Origin: Isoetes taiwanensis
Lineage: Eukaryota; Streptophyta; Lycopodiopsida; Isoetales; Isoetaceae
Direction of reading: 5' to 3'
DNA length: 64,000 nt
Assembly: GCA_021234155.1 (NCBI GenBank)
Contig: JAJEKV010000005.1
Coordinates: forward strand, 28,441,202-28,505,201
A program made the position numbers and the translations under genes. The notes beneath the pieces were generated by a model, which had not been told where the DNA came from, did not search any database, and worked only from the letters and a program-made list of their open reading frames with translations. This document shows, in pieces, positions 1 through 11,959 of this stretch. Each line of letters begins with the position of its first letter. Within the stretch, counting starts at the first letter, position 1.

Positions 1-848
1 GTTGCTTGATAAATTTGAACCCAACATGCTCCATTTCAGACACAAACCCTGCCCGCTTCTTCAAATTTGGGCTGCATGTGCCTTCACCGGAGCTTATCGG
101 GTTTAGGCTCAGGCTTGATCGAACCACTGTATATATGCATGTATTTGCACATTTTGGTGTATCCATTGTTTATACGTGATAATTCAATGGTTTAACAATG
201 GTCAAAACTTAAAAAAAATACAAAAGGTTGCACTTAGCGATAAGGTTGCAAGAACTACATGTTGCAAATTTATTATATTGATGTTGACTATTCTATTCTA
301 TTCTATTCTTTTTTACTTTAGTGATTTAGTAATATTTTATGTTCCGTGATGCCTTGTCTGTCTGCACCCACCACACCACACAATTTCTTTAGATTTCTTC
401 CCTCACCTGCTTTGTGTTTTAGCCACGGGATATAACTCTCACCATTTAGAAAGGGTTTTTTTCCTGTTGTTGTGGAGTTTCGGATTTTGTTCCGGTTGAA
501 GATGCAGTGGTTGCTTGGAGGCAGCTGAACCCGACATGCTCCATTCCAGACACAAACCCTGTCCGCTTCTTCAAATTTGGGCTGCATGTGCCTTCACCGG
601 AGCTTATCAGGTTCAGGTTCAGGTTCAGGCTCAGGCTTGATCGAACCACTGTATATGTGCATGTATTTGCACATTTTGGTGTATCCATTGTTTATACGTG
701 ATAATTCAATGGTTTAACAATGGTCAAAACTAAAAAAAAAATGCAAAAGGTTGCACTTAGCGATAAGGTTGCAAGAACTACATGTTGCAAATTTATTATA
801 TTGCTGTTGACTTTTTTACTTTAGTGATTTAGTAATATTTTATGTTCT
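1..848. repeat. Tandem direct duplication (copies about 1-345 and 510-848)
   Basis: Two copies of a roughly 340-bp sequence lie head to tail with an offset of 510-522 bases. They share the block beginning CATGCTCCATT and ending GTAATATTTTATGTTC. They differ by a GGTTCA hexamer expansion (about 605-634 in copy 2) and by a TTCTA microsatellite at 289-312 that copy 2 lacks. Short open frames here are not conserved between copies, so I see no gene. The first copy may begin before the window. Confidence 0.85.
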
Positions 849-3434
849 CCGATTTTTATTATATTGTGAAGGGGTCCTATAACCATTTGGTATTATAATA
901 TCCTGCAATTAAATCTAGTGGTTCTTTGAATCTATAAGAGCAACAAATCCAGTGCAACCAAGCCAAAGCCAGTGCGACCGAGAGCTGTGTAAAAAAAAAA
1001 AAAACTAGTCAAAAGCACGTTTGATTACTTTTTACATAAATTACATGTTTTGATAATGCTCTTTTGCCTCTATAATTTGTAACATGAAGTTCTCTATATC
1101 AATGTCATAAGAAGCACTGCTAATTTCTAGTTACAAAATAAAAAATGTAGTTTCTCGTCTTCCAAACGCTTGGCAAAAATATTGGAATCTCCTGAAACAT
1201 GGGCTCTCTAGTACAAGGCAACAACACTTTGCAGTAGATTATCTGAAATTCCCATCCTCTAAGAAAGCATGATTATGTTGCAATAATATATTATCTGTTG
1301 CGATACATACACTGAATAAAAAACATCTACTCAATTGAATTCGAGCAAAAGCAATGGAACAATCCCATATTCCAGGTATATAATTAAAATTTCAAGGCCA
1401 CATCTTGATCTTGGGCACAAATGGCCCAATTTATGAGAAAATGGGGCAGCCATTATGCCACCATGGTCTACACTGGGTCATGGCTTCAATAATGGAATGT
1501 GGCGAATAGTTCTAAATCATACACTGCAAAGTATTTTACCTCCCAAACGTGCCTTAAACTAGAGGGTCTCACCCCAGCTGCCACAAGCGCGAAAGGTGGG
1601 TCGTTGGCTACATGTGCATCTCACTCAACATGTCACCCCAGAGCTTGTCCAATAGTTCTTGCAACAGGCTAAATACCCTAACGCCCTTGCAATTGAGTAT
1701 AAGTTCGCCCCCATCTGGGAGCTCATCCAACTTCGGTCCCAAGTCTATTGTCGACCTAGGAAGATTGCTAGAAATCTAGAAGCTTACTATGTTTGGCTAA
1801 AGGGGTTTGGGTGCTCCCTTAAGCAAACTAGTAATGGCTCATTTTGAGCATTTTAGAAGTGTTAAAGGATGACCTTCAGATGTATTATGAATGTATCAAG
1901 ACTTTGCCAAGGTTGCATGTCTGATTCAGATTGCCACATTGGTGGCCCCTTCGATGCACAATGCTTTTGCTATGGCAAGGGCTGCATTGTGGTTAACAAT
2001 ATGAACTGCATCGTTGTTAGATCGTCCTCTGCAGGAGGTGATGTCAACCTTAGTTGTCAGTATCAAGTTGGAGTATGGTGTAAATGTAACCCCCATTGGG
2101 AAGCTGGGTGTCATTTAGACGGATACATCATCCAATGGTCTCAGCTCCAAAATGTATGCCTAAATCATGATGTACTTTGTATTGCCATCACTACATATGG
2201 AAACCAACAAATTTGAAAGTGATTTGACATTCTTTTAAATTCAATAGTGTTTTCACTTTAAGGAAAACTAGATCTTTTTAGCTTATAAAGCACTATATAT
2301 TCTAGATATGCATGTATTTTTCCAAGAGTAAGCTACAATAAAAAACTGAAAAACTGAATGAAAGGCACATTTCAGCACAAATAAGCAATTTTAACTTGCT
2401 TGTTTCATAAGCAAGGAATGCGACAGTGAAGAGAGTAGAATTGCCACTATATGAGCTAACTAGGTTAATGGTTCAATTGTAATACTAGATTTGCAACATG
2501 ACAAGCATGATGGATATTGATCTGGCACCGAATTTGGAGCTTAAGGAACACTTTATCTTCACCGCGCACAATTTGTAAGTACCAGATCTCTCTCTCCATA
2601 TGTAACAAAATCAATGATACTACCATTGTTTCTTTGGCATGGTCGCCTAGTTGTACTGTAGTACATTTTAGAAATTAGAATACGGATCAAGTCTTATATA
2701 ATATGAAGTTGGCAGCATAAATTTCCATGCATGCACACGCAATGCACACTGTATTGTGCCTCAATCCAAGGATTGGAGAAAACAATAAAGCAGATCGTAT
2801 TTTCTTATGTGATTAGCCTATGACATGGCTTAAAGCCTTTGTGTGTTTAGAAAAGCGGTTGCTCCTATGAAGAGGCGGTTAACACACGCACCTTGCAATA
2901 ACGCTGTGGTTGCAGCTCCACCAGAGGAAAATTGAAAATTTAAACTCAAATGTTCTTTTCTTGCTGATAAAATCCAGTCTTGATTGAAAGACAAGATGAA
3001 CGATAACTCAGAAGATTAGAGAGTCTCTCGTGCCTGAGAGAGATTGTGTGACAGCTATCAAAATCTTATCTGCAAATGACATTCAAGAGATTATTGCTGC
3101 AATATAGCCTTGAACGGGTATAGTCTTACAAATTAAACATTATAAAAGCTCATGCTATCATCACAAGCATATTCATGCAATGTTTGACATCACTACATGT
3201 TAAATTCTATTACTGCATTCACAAGGACAAAAACCATTGGGATTCCAAAAGGCCATGGTCTTTACATCATTAATTTGATTTTCTCGCAGGAAAGAATATC
3301 TGATACTTGGTACGAAGATATGTCTAGAATATCTGTTACTTATTACTCCTGGCAAGAAGTCACTACAGCAGAAGATGTGTTCTAATTATAACTTCAACAT
3401 GTTCAATGTTTAACAGAATGCTTCCGATATTATT
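849..3434. other. Spacer, no recognised gene
   Basis: AT-rich spacer. A 14-base A tract at 991-1004 follows a 30-base stretch resembling the chitin-binding coding region at 8315. Open frames at 1659-1847 and 1869-2216 (cysteine-rich, 115 codons) show no family I recognise and no splice or start context that supports them. Nothing else is visible. Confidence 0.5.
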
Positions 3435-5400
3435 TTATTCAATCATCTCGTCTAACCATTCACCTGCAGCATAAATGTTTGACAGTAGTACATAAGATGA
3501 TGCATTTTGTGGATCTAACTTGAAGGCATGTTTGGCAGCACGCCTTCCCTGTGCAACACTGGAATAAACTCTACATGAACCAAGCAAGGCTCTCCAACAT
3601 GTTATATCAGCCTCAAATGGTGCGTCATTAATTAAAACTTTTGCCTCACCTGATTGTCCAGCTCTACCACGAAGGCTTATGAAGCAGTTATAAAGCTCTA
3701 TCATTGGGAAAATGAAAAATGATACTCTCCCTACCCATGGATACAAATAGATAATGACACCCCTCCTTACTCAACCCTACATAAGTACAAGCAGAAAGAA
3801 GATTAACAAAAGTTGCAATATCAACCAAAACATCTTTAAGCTTCTTTTGTAAACATTTTAATCGCTTCATTGCCATGTCCATGCTGGGCAGCCCCTATTA
3901 TGGTGCTCCATGACACTGTGTTTTGTGTTGACATTTTATCCAAAACTGAGCAGGCATCTCTTAAATGTCCCACTTTTTCCATACAAGGGCATTGGAAATA
4001 GCCACATCCTTCTCAAATCCACCATTCATGACATGGGCATCTATACGTTTTCCTTAAACTAAAGCTGACACTTTAGCACATGCATAAAAAAGGCTTATAT
4101 AAGTAATTTTATCTGGTCTTAGAGAATCAATTTGCATTCCTTGAAAGAAAAAAAATGCCTGATTAACCTCTGCTTGTAACACATAGGCTGATATGAGAGC
4201 ATTCCATGAAATTACATCCTTATGAGGCATTTGGAAAAGTAGGCCAGTGGCTTCGTCAAGCTGGCCATACTGAACAAATGCTGCAATGATGTTGTTCCGT
4301 GAGGCTGAATCCCATTGCGGCATTTGTTGGAAAAGGCAAAAAGCCTCCTTGAAGTACCCATGCTGCACATATGCTGCAACCATTTTATTCCAGGAGACTA
4401 CAATCCGCCAAGGCATCCGCTCAAACATCTGTATAGCCTCTTCAAGCTGCCATATTGTGCATGGGCTGTGATCATCACATTCCATAAAACCACATCCTGT
4501 TCAGGCATTTGTTGAAACAAGATGAGAGCTTGTTCAAGATCTCCCTGTTGAGTAAAAGCTAAAATTATAGCATTCCATGAAACGACATTACGTTCAGGCA
4601 TTCGCCAAAACAGATCAATTGCTTTATCAGTTTCCCCATGTTTTAGACATGCTGCAATTGCTGTGTTACAAGATATCACATTGCGATGAGGCATATGTTA
4701 AAAAAAAGCAAGAGCCTATTCGCGCTGCCCTTGATGCGCATAACATGACATCATAGTGGTCCATGAAATTACTTTAGGACAAGCAACATCTGCAAAATTT
4801 GGAGGGCCTCTTTGATCTGTCCCTGTTGGGCATAAACTGCAATCATGGTGTTCCCTGCCACAACATTTTGCTGGGGCATTTGATGGTATGAATATCTAGC
4901 CTTTTGCAAAAGCACATGTTGTGCATATGCTGCAATCATGATGCTCCAAGTAAAAGAATTCTTTCTTTGCATTCCTTGGTACACCTCCATTCCATCTTCC
5001 AAAACTCCACACTTTCCATACGTGTATAAGTAGATTGCCTAAAACCCTATCTTGTGATAAGCCATTCTTCACAATATGGTCATGGATGCGCTTGTCGAAG
5101 GATAACAATATGATCGACATCTATTATATCTTCCAATTTTAAAATGTCCATCTATTATATCTTTATTTTGGGACTGCGCAAGCCAGATTGCTGAAAGCAA
5201 TCCCTGCTAATGTTTCACTTTTTTCTTTGGGCTTCGGAATAACAACCATGTATTTATAAGAATGTGAAGACAGTAATGAAAGAAACTTACCTCTGTAGCT
5301 GGCAGCAAGCATATCAAGTGATGGCAAAGACGAACGAAATTCTTTGGTCGAGGAAGACAATTGCTATCCAGCGTCTCAACATCAGAGAATATACCGGGTT
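3435..5400 (-). pseudogene. PLS-class pentatricopeptide repeat (PPR) protein with E domain, frameshifted
   Basis: Intact relatives bind organellar RNA, usually for editing or processing in plastids or mitochondria. Read on the minus strand the segments run N to C: a KRIHDHIVKNGLSQDR start (about 5070-5120), then repeats such as NVVSWNAIILAFTQQGD, VVSWNKMVAAYVQHGYF and DVISWNALISAYVLQ (4054-5002), then GKRIDAHVMNGGFEKD (about 3950-4030). The E-type tail contains FEADITCWRALLGSCR and LDPQNASSYVLLSNIY (3435-3640). Coding frame changes at about 5000, 4770-4690, 4480, 4050-3880 and 3750, and stops interrupt the 3900-4000 stretch, so no full-length product is possible. No DYW domain is visible after the E motif. 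The upstream leader is the repeat at 5430-5753. Family assignment is secure; pseudogene status rests on repeated frame changes across independent points. Confidence 0.88.
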
Positions 5401-5429
5401 AGCATATCCAAGGTGCAATATACCTTAAC

Positions 5430-5753
5430 AAGAAGGGCATGAATAAGCTTTAGTTGCAATCATGGCATTCCACATCCTATGAAATCCTATCCTAATATGA
5501 AATCCTCCTATGCAAATATGAAACTTCAAGTTTGTCCTACTTACTTACATTTTCAATGACGAGATTCCCACATCCGGTGGAACCAAAATCTCTCAAAGCT
5601 TAGAACTTGAAATCCCTCAAAGCTTAGAGCTTGGTCTACACAACAACGGATGAAACCAGCAGATTAACGTAGCTTCTTAAAATAAAGCAATAAGGAAACC
5701 TGGGCTTTCAAACTTACCTGATGCCAATTCAAATTAGTAATGTCGTAATCCCA
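5430..5753 (-). repeat. PPR-associated leader sequence, copy 1
   Basis: About 325 bases, repeated almost intact at 7129-7454 in the same orientation (offset 1699-1701). On the minus strand it carries a textbook 5' splice site CAG|GTAAGT near 5718, a plausible acceptor GTTGTTGTGTAG near 5635 and a second donor-like AATGTAAGTAAGT near 5553. It lies directly upstream of the PPR pseudogene, so I read it as that gene's untranslated leader with introns. This reading is inference from splice-like signals and position. Confidence 0.6.
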
Positions 5754-7128
5754 AAAACCCCTCAAAGCCTAGAACTTGGTCTGCACGACAATGGATAAAG
5801 CCAATACACAATCAAGAAGAGTGTTATAATTAATGTGTAATGCACCATTTTTCACCCACATAACTTAATGCAGTTCTAATGAGACCTTAAAAGACAAGTA
5901 ATGCTTCTGAAAGTAAAGCCTATTTCATTGCCAATCCTTCCTTATCTTGATCCAAATCAAATGCATGAACCTGGCATCTAGTATGTAACTGCCATCTAGT
6001 TTCACTCACTTGTTTATTTCAGTTTTCAAGAAGATTGCCAATGTATAGGCAAAGATGTGCTTTAGCTTGCTTTTGTCTTTCCATCTCATCTTTTCTTCAT
6101 ATAATTCCTGAGGGTACCAACAAAACTTTCTAAAGAGATAATTTATGTGCAGCAGGTTGACTGCATGCAACTTCTACCATCTCAAAATCCGCATAGACTA
6201 TGCAAGCTCTTCCATGTCATTGCACAAGCTCAGATGACATTTTCCAAGTTATTACCGTTTTCTTTTTTGAGTTTAACCTGCATGGCTGAGCAATTCTTTA
6301 CGCAGGCATAAGTATCTCATCCCGTTAGCTTGACGCAGGCATGGAATAGGCAGAAGCAAATAGTGATGACATTTTCCAGAATACTACCGTTTTTTTTACT
6401 TTAACCTGCATGACTAAGAAATTCTTTACACAAGCATAAGTATCTCATCTCTTGCTTTGTGTATATATGGATTCACCAAACTCAAAAGATGTAAAAAGCA
6501 TCAGAGTTTTTGTTTCAGGCCCTATAATTCTTTATGTCTTTTGAGTTGTTCTCCCCATTGTTTTATACTAGACTAGCACCCTTTTGTCACTTGCAGGTTC
6601 TTAATCTATGTGATTATTTATTTGTGGGTTCTTGCCTCCATTTTTAAACTATTCATGGTCATACAGATCTATGCACCCTTGATCACTTGTTGGGAATGGG
6701 ATTGCCTCATTACGTGGCTGTAGTGCACGAGTTAAATCTGATTTGAAAAGGGCTGCCATCCATAGTTATAAGCTACTCTTGGATGTCAGCATATAGGGAA
6801 GTTCCATCAAACTGTGGTGTCTGTGGAGCTTATGATGAACAAGGCCTTCAACTGCCAGTATCTGTCAATGTCATGATCCAGGATAGCCCAATTAGTTGGA
6901 TGAAATAGGTGTTGTTTCAAAAGGATCCGTGAGATCAGTCAATCCTATCAGAAGAAGATTGGGACCTCCTCCAAAGTGGCAGAGATGGTAGTTTTCACAT
7001 CGCTAGCAGAGTTTAAGACTTGAGATGCAATCTAGTAAAAGATTTAAAAGCCCTTTTTGCATTCACTCTGCATGATAATGACATCTTGTCAAATATCTCT
7101 TGTGCATATTCGTGTTTACAACCTCACC
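5754..7128. other. Spacer with a 133-base tandem duplication
   Basis: No gene recognised. A block beginning GATGACATTTTCC and ending CATAAGTATCTCATC occurs at about 6232-6322 and again at 6365-6452. The rest is AT-rich sequence without long frames. Confidence 0.55.
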
Positions 7129-7454
7129 AAGAAGGGCATGAATAAGCTTTAGTTGAAATCATGGCATTCCACATCCTATCAAATCCTATCCTAATATGAA
7201 ATCCTCCTATGCAAATATGAAACTTCAAGTTTGTCCTACTGACTTACTTTCTCAATGATGAAATTCCCACATCCGGTGGAACCAAAATGCCTCAAAGCTT
7301 AGAACTTGAAATCCCTCAAAGCTTAGAGCTTGGTCTGCACAACAACGGATGAAACCAACAAATTAACATAGCTTCTTAAAACAAAGCAATAAGGAAACCT
7401 GAGCTTTCAAACTTGCCTGATGCCAATTCGAATTCCGGTAATGTCGTAATCCCA
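7129..7454 (-). repeat. PPR-associated leader sequence, copy 2
   Basis: Second copy of the 5430-5753 repeat. The donor corresponding to CAG|GTAAGT reads CAG|GCAAGT here, a possible GC-AG site. The acceptor GTTGTTGTGCAG near 7335 is kept. No PPR body follows on the minus strand, so this copy is an orphan leader facing the first copy. Confidence 0.6.
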
Positions 7455-7634
7455 AATCGAATTCCCTAGCCTGGCCATAACTTCCAGCGCTACCCATGGA
7501 CGGACATGCTGGAATTTCGAAGTTTTTTTCTCCACCATAGATGAAATCGAGCGACTACAAGGCTTTCCACAAGGCTTTCCACGTGCACAATAATCCCAGC
7601 TGGCTGCAACGTGGATAGCCTTAAATTGCCCCAA
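7407..7634 (-). other. 75-codon open frame upstream of orphan leader
   Basis: A minus-strand frame begins MGQFKAIHVAASWDYC and runs into the splice-like site of leader copy 2. The last codons (IWDYDIT) also exist in leader copy 1, so part of it is duplicated. I do not recognise a domain. It could be the first exon of a lost gene or simply leader sequence that happens to be open. Confidence 0.25.
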
Positions 7635-7739
7635 AGTCTCTACCCTCGTTTGTGCAAACGTGCTAAAAAGTTTGATTTTTTTTGTAAAAAAAGGTTCGGA
7701 GCTGGCTGTTTGCGGTGAAACAGCTGGCTCGCCGCGTTA

Positions 7740-8097
7740 CAAACAAGACTCCTTCTTCACTAGAATATGATAATGATTTTGGGAGCTATAAGAGCAAGCA
7801 GCGAAAACCCAAAACGCTGATTGTGTGGTCTGGATCTGTGCCACTGATTGCGAACGAACTGGTCATTGTAAGATCCAGGTAGAACTGGTGGAGAGTGGCA
7901 GCCTGCCTCGCGTTGAATAAACTGCAAAAATATCATGCAATGTAGATTGTGATTTAAGAAATCAAGCAAACAGGGCGACTTCTCCACTAGAACGAACTGA
8001 ACTGGCCATGGAGAGAGATTGGGATATGGTGGAGAAATGATAATGATTTGGGAGCTATAAGCGCAAGCAGCGAAAATCCAAAACGCAGAGCTGAGCA
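7740..8097 (+). promoter_or_regulatory. Chitinase upstream region with internal duplication
   Basis: A block around TAATGATTTTGGGAGCTATAA and GCAAGCAGCGAAAA occurs at about 7770-7820 and again at 8041-8090, 270 bases apart. The second copy runs up to 8 bases before the chitinase ATG. GAACGAACTGG is also repeated (about 7852 and 7991). CTATAAGC at 8054-8061 is a weak TATA-like candidate and would leave only a very short leader. The upstream copy may be the ancestral promoter and leader. Confidence 0.5.
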
Positions 8098-9588
8098 ATG
8101 GGGGCAATAGTGCTAGTATGGGCGGTGCTGGCAGGGGCTGTAGCAATGAAGAGCATTGAAGCGCAGAGCATATTGTTGCCCTCGGGGGTATTGCTGCAGA
8201 GCGTTGAAGCGCAGAGGTGCGGGAGGCAGGCAGGAGGAGCATATTGCTCGCCGGGGTATTGCTGCAGCCAAGATGGACGGTGCGGCACTACGTCGGCATA
8301 CTGCGGAACCGGCTGCCAAAGCCAGTGCAACCAAGAGCAGTGTGGTAAGCAGGCCAACATGGCCTCCTGTGACTCCGGCTATTGTTGCAGCCACTATGGC
8401 TTCTGCGGCACCTCCTCTGCCTACTGCGGAACTGGCTGCCAAAGCGGCCCCTGTTCTGGCGCCACCCCCAGCCCCCCGCCTCCCAGCCCGCCTCCCGCTG
8501 GCGGCACTCCCATCAAACTTGGTTACTGGAGCCTCTGGGAAGCTGACCCCTCTACCATCAACTCTTGCCTCTATACCCATCTCCTCTACGCCTTTGCCTC
8601 CCTCAACCATGATTTCACCGTCTCCGCCTACCACACTGGCTCCGTCTCCAACTTTGTCTCTGCTGTTCGCCTCAAAAACCCTAATGTCAAAACTCTCATC
8701 TCCATTGGGGGTGTTGGTAGTGACCCCTCTGCCTTTTCCCGCATGGTTAGCTCCTCTGCCTCTCGCTCTACCTTTATCACCAGCAGCATTGCCCTTGCCA
8801 CAACATATAACTTTGATGGTCTAGACCTTGATTGGGAATTACCTAAGACCACTGGCGACATGACTAACCTTGGCCTTTTCTTCCAAGAATGGCGTGCACG
8901 TGCTCCCAGCATGCTTCTTTCTGCTGCTGTTTACTATACGAATTCCCTACATGAAGGTACAGGTGCGTCTTATCCAACCTCCTCGATTCAATCAAATCTC
9001 GACTGGGTATATGTCATGAGCTATGACCTTCATGCTTTTGAAACTTACACCAATAACCCAGCTCCCCTTTATGACCCTACTAATCCCACTGTGAATGGTG
9101 ACTATGGATTGACAAAATGGTTGAGCTATCTCAGTCCACAAAAGATTGTGTATGGATTCCCTGCATATGGAGTGACTTGGACCTTGACTACATCCAATCA
9201 TGGTCTTGGAGCTCCTGCATTTTTTTCTGGTACAGATTCTTATGCGTCTATTGCTAGTTATAGGGCCACTGTTGTCCATGATACATCTACCCAGTCTACA
9301 TATGCATATAGCGGCACGAACTGGACTGGATATGATGATGCATGGTCGATCACAAACAAGGTGAACTATTTGAAATCTAAAGGGCTACAAGGCTATGGAT
9401 TCATGACACCCCTTCAAGACGATTCTACCTTTACCCTTGCTAAAGCAGGTAATTACTTCAAACACATTTTAACACTTGCACTCTAAGTGATATGATTTTG
9501 ACCAGTTTGCTTGTTTGCAGCTGCTAAAGCATTGGATGGGAAGTATTGCGATGGAACAATCATACATAACACGTTTTCAACATGTTGA
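8098..9588 (+). CDS. Class V chitinase: two hevein-type chitin-binding domains plus GH18 domain
   Basis: Secreted endochitinase that would cleave beta-1,4-GlcNAc polymers, a defence-type wall hydrolase. Exon 1 is 8098-9448, a 72-base GT-AG intron follows (9449-9520), and exon 2 is 9521-9588, giving 472 residues. Retention of the intron gives a 462-residue alternative ending at 9486. The layout is: hydrophobic signal peptide (about 1-23), hevein domains at about 40-77 and 81-119 ([26 protein letters not shown]), a proline-rich linker (122-137) and GH18 from about 138. The catalytic signature DGLDLDWE is intact (Asp240, Asp243, Asp245, Glu247), as are SIGG (202-205) and MSYD (307-310). The usual terminal GYFAWHV-type segment reads GYGFMTPLQ, so the conserved substrate-stacking tryptophan is a methionine. 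The stretch between signal peptide and first domain contains an out-of-frame relic of a chitin-binding core. The start is the first ATG, giving a good signal peptide. Confidence 0.9.
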
Positions 9589-11959
9589 TCTATATTATAA
9601 TTGTGTTGACTTTCTTTATTCAATATTTGTAATTATATTTATAAGAAGATTTGTATTATTTGCTAAGATCTAATTGCTTGGAGAATGTTCTAACTTGAGG
9701 TTGTATAAAGTCCAACAAAAGAGTTGCAATTTAACATTAGTTTGGTTAGACCCGAACCATGTGCAAGTTACTTTGCAATTCATGCATTAAACAACAATAT
9801 AACAATTAACAAATATAGATCTAGGTTGAACGTGAAAGACCTTTTAACTTAGATATAGAATTTCATGTGCAGTAAGATGTGTCATTAACTGTCATAAAGC
9901 ACGTTAATTGGTAGTTAATCCTAGTTAGTGCACTATAAGTGGTCGCCCGATGCATCCATAGATCAAGCCTTTTTCATCATACGAACAAGTGCCTCATCAT
10001 TAGGCGGATTTGGGGTCTCAAAATGGCTCATATCTTGGGTTAAAAATTTCCACGTCAGATTCGCCACGGCCAATCAGGTTTGCGCCTCTTTTACGAAAGT
10101 CAGTATTAGTTGGCAGGTAGAAGAATGAGCAGGCTTACTTGGCATCCACATGGCGTATTTTCATAGGGGATGCCTGCGCTTTTGTTGCAACCATTTTAAT
10201 GGCCCGTATTTTTCTGGAGTCACTTCGCCGCCCAAAATAATGGTGACTTTGTCCGCCTACTGTCAGCGTCACCAACTCCCTTGTCAAATTTTGGCGCCAA
10301 ACTTCTGTACTGTCACTCCGACGCCTCTATGTGCATCCTCTCCGCCTTCACTCCTCATCTGCAATCCATGTCTCCTATAATTTCTGTGTTCTTGTCTCAT
10401 TTACAAAACTCCCAAGGTGAAGAAGTGGGAGGTTTTGTCTCAATAGGTTCGTGGGTGAGTATGCTGCCATCAACGAGGGGCGAGCATAGAGTTAAGCGAC
10501 AAAGGCGATCAGACGTGCGGACACATTGGATAGGTAGGATAAAAGAGTTCAAGTTGAATTCTAGAGGCCGAAAAGTGGAAAGTATAAAAATAAAACATGC
10601 ATATACCCTTTCTGATATGGCCAAAGAGCTAATCTCCAACAAAAACAGCTTCCCAAAATTGCCCGCAAATGGTAACCACCTTAATCGGATCACGCGGACG
10701 CGTTGTCACGCCTATTTAAGTCGCGTGAGAAAGCGGGTTTGGCGTCGTGTGACCTCCTTATCTTTTCATTTCTTTTCGTTGATGCGTGTTTACAAACAAA
10801 TTTATTGTGCAGGTTTATGTTTATCAGATGTCGTGGATGTCGTTCAGGCGAAAGCATTAGTAGTGTCCTTGTGGTGTATCACATAGACATCGGAATTGTC
10901 CTTTTCAAGGTATGGATCTTTGTGACCTTGCGGGGGTATAGGCATCCGGTTTTCTGGACATGATTACAACGTAAAGGTCGGAAATCGAGCGAGGCGGTTG
11001 AATTGCCCCCTTTAAGTGAACTTTGTAAGCCACGGACTAATGAGAACAATGTAATTGCAATGAAGAAATGCACGGGCGACGAGGTGCAAGCGGGGAAAAA
11101 GGTTTGTTCGAAAAATACGTTTTTTTTTTGAACCATGGCGGAGGCTTCAACTCAAGCGGCGGTCTGTTTCGTTTATTCGGATCACGGCGATCACGATGGA
11201 CAAATTATCTCGTATATCGGCTTTGTTCGACGCGGTTTGCCATCTCTCCCCGCTTTTGTCGTTTGATTTTCTGGTGTAGCCGAATAACTGGATTTGATCT
11301 TCCAGCTGAACTACGGTTCTGCTAAAATTCTAAAAGATGTCAAAGCTTATTTCATTCCGTTCCCTGCTTGCTTGGAGTACATCATAGATGGTAAATTTTC
11401 CTTTACATCTTCTAGGGTGTCGATTCTTAGTTCTAAATGCATCCATAGTTGTTACTAGCTGTGCTAATGTTCTAAGAGAAGCATTTGGGCTATTTTTGGG
11501 CAGAGCCATCTTTAAAATGCAGCTCCTTTTCCATGGCCACAGTTTAATCGAGCTTCTAGAAATGCCATATAGTTGATTCGAGCTTCTAGAAAATGTCTTA
11601 CAAAGCGCTACAGTAACTCCTTTGAAATATTTGCGCGGCATGAGTGTCAGTATTCTTGGAAACTCGGTTATTTTGAGCGTGAACATCTCTGATCAATCTG
11701 TTTTGATTTGCATTTTAGGGAAAAAAGGTATTGCATCTTAAGGGATAAACAAGACGATATCTCAATTAACAGTATTACTGCCTGAATTTTGAGCTTGCGA
11801 AATGCTTGTCTTTCCAGCATAAAGCAGCGACAAGCAGTCCAGCATGTTGTCATTCATAGGGAATGTTGGCTCGTAAGTTGTAAACATGTAACTGCAAGAA
11901 AAATATAGATCTGTCTGGTTTGGGGCATAGGCATAGCATTGCCTGCGTGATGCAAACTC
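9589..11959. other. Spacer with one unexplained 201-codon open frame
   Basis: The longest open frame is 10281-10886 on the plus strand (201 codons, very basic in its middle, e.g. RVRKRVWRRV). It has no motif I recognise and overlaps other open frames on both strands. The doublet TCGAGCTTCTAGAAA occurs twice near 11550-11595. AATATTTGTAATTATATTTATAAG near 9622 could serve as a 3'-end signal for the chitinase. No gene can be supported. Confidence 0.4.

Noticed and set aside
1869-2216. Cysteine-rich 115-codon frame as a secreted peptide
   Set aside because: No signal peptide, no regular cysteine spacing and an overlapping open minus frame.
8055-8912. Long frames on both strands overlapping the chitinase (e.g. 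8113-8634 minus, 8156-8824 plus)
   Set aside because: They are shadows of a GC-rich coding region; only the 8098 frame gives a signal peptide, hevein domains and the GH18 motif.
10281-10886. 201-codon plus-strand frame
   Set aside because: No domain, overlapping frames on both strands and no promoter or splice context; kept only as a spacer note.
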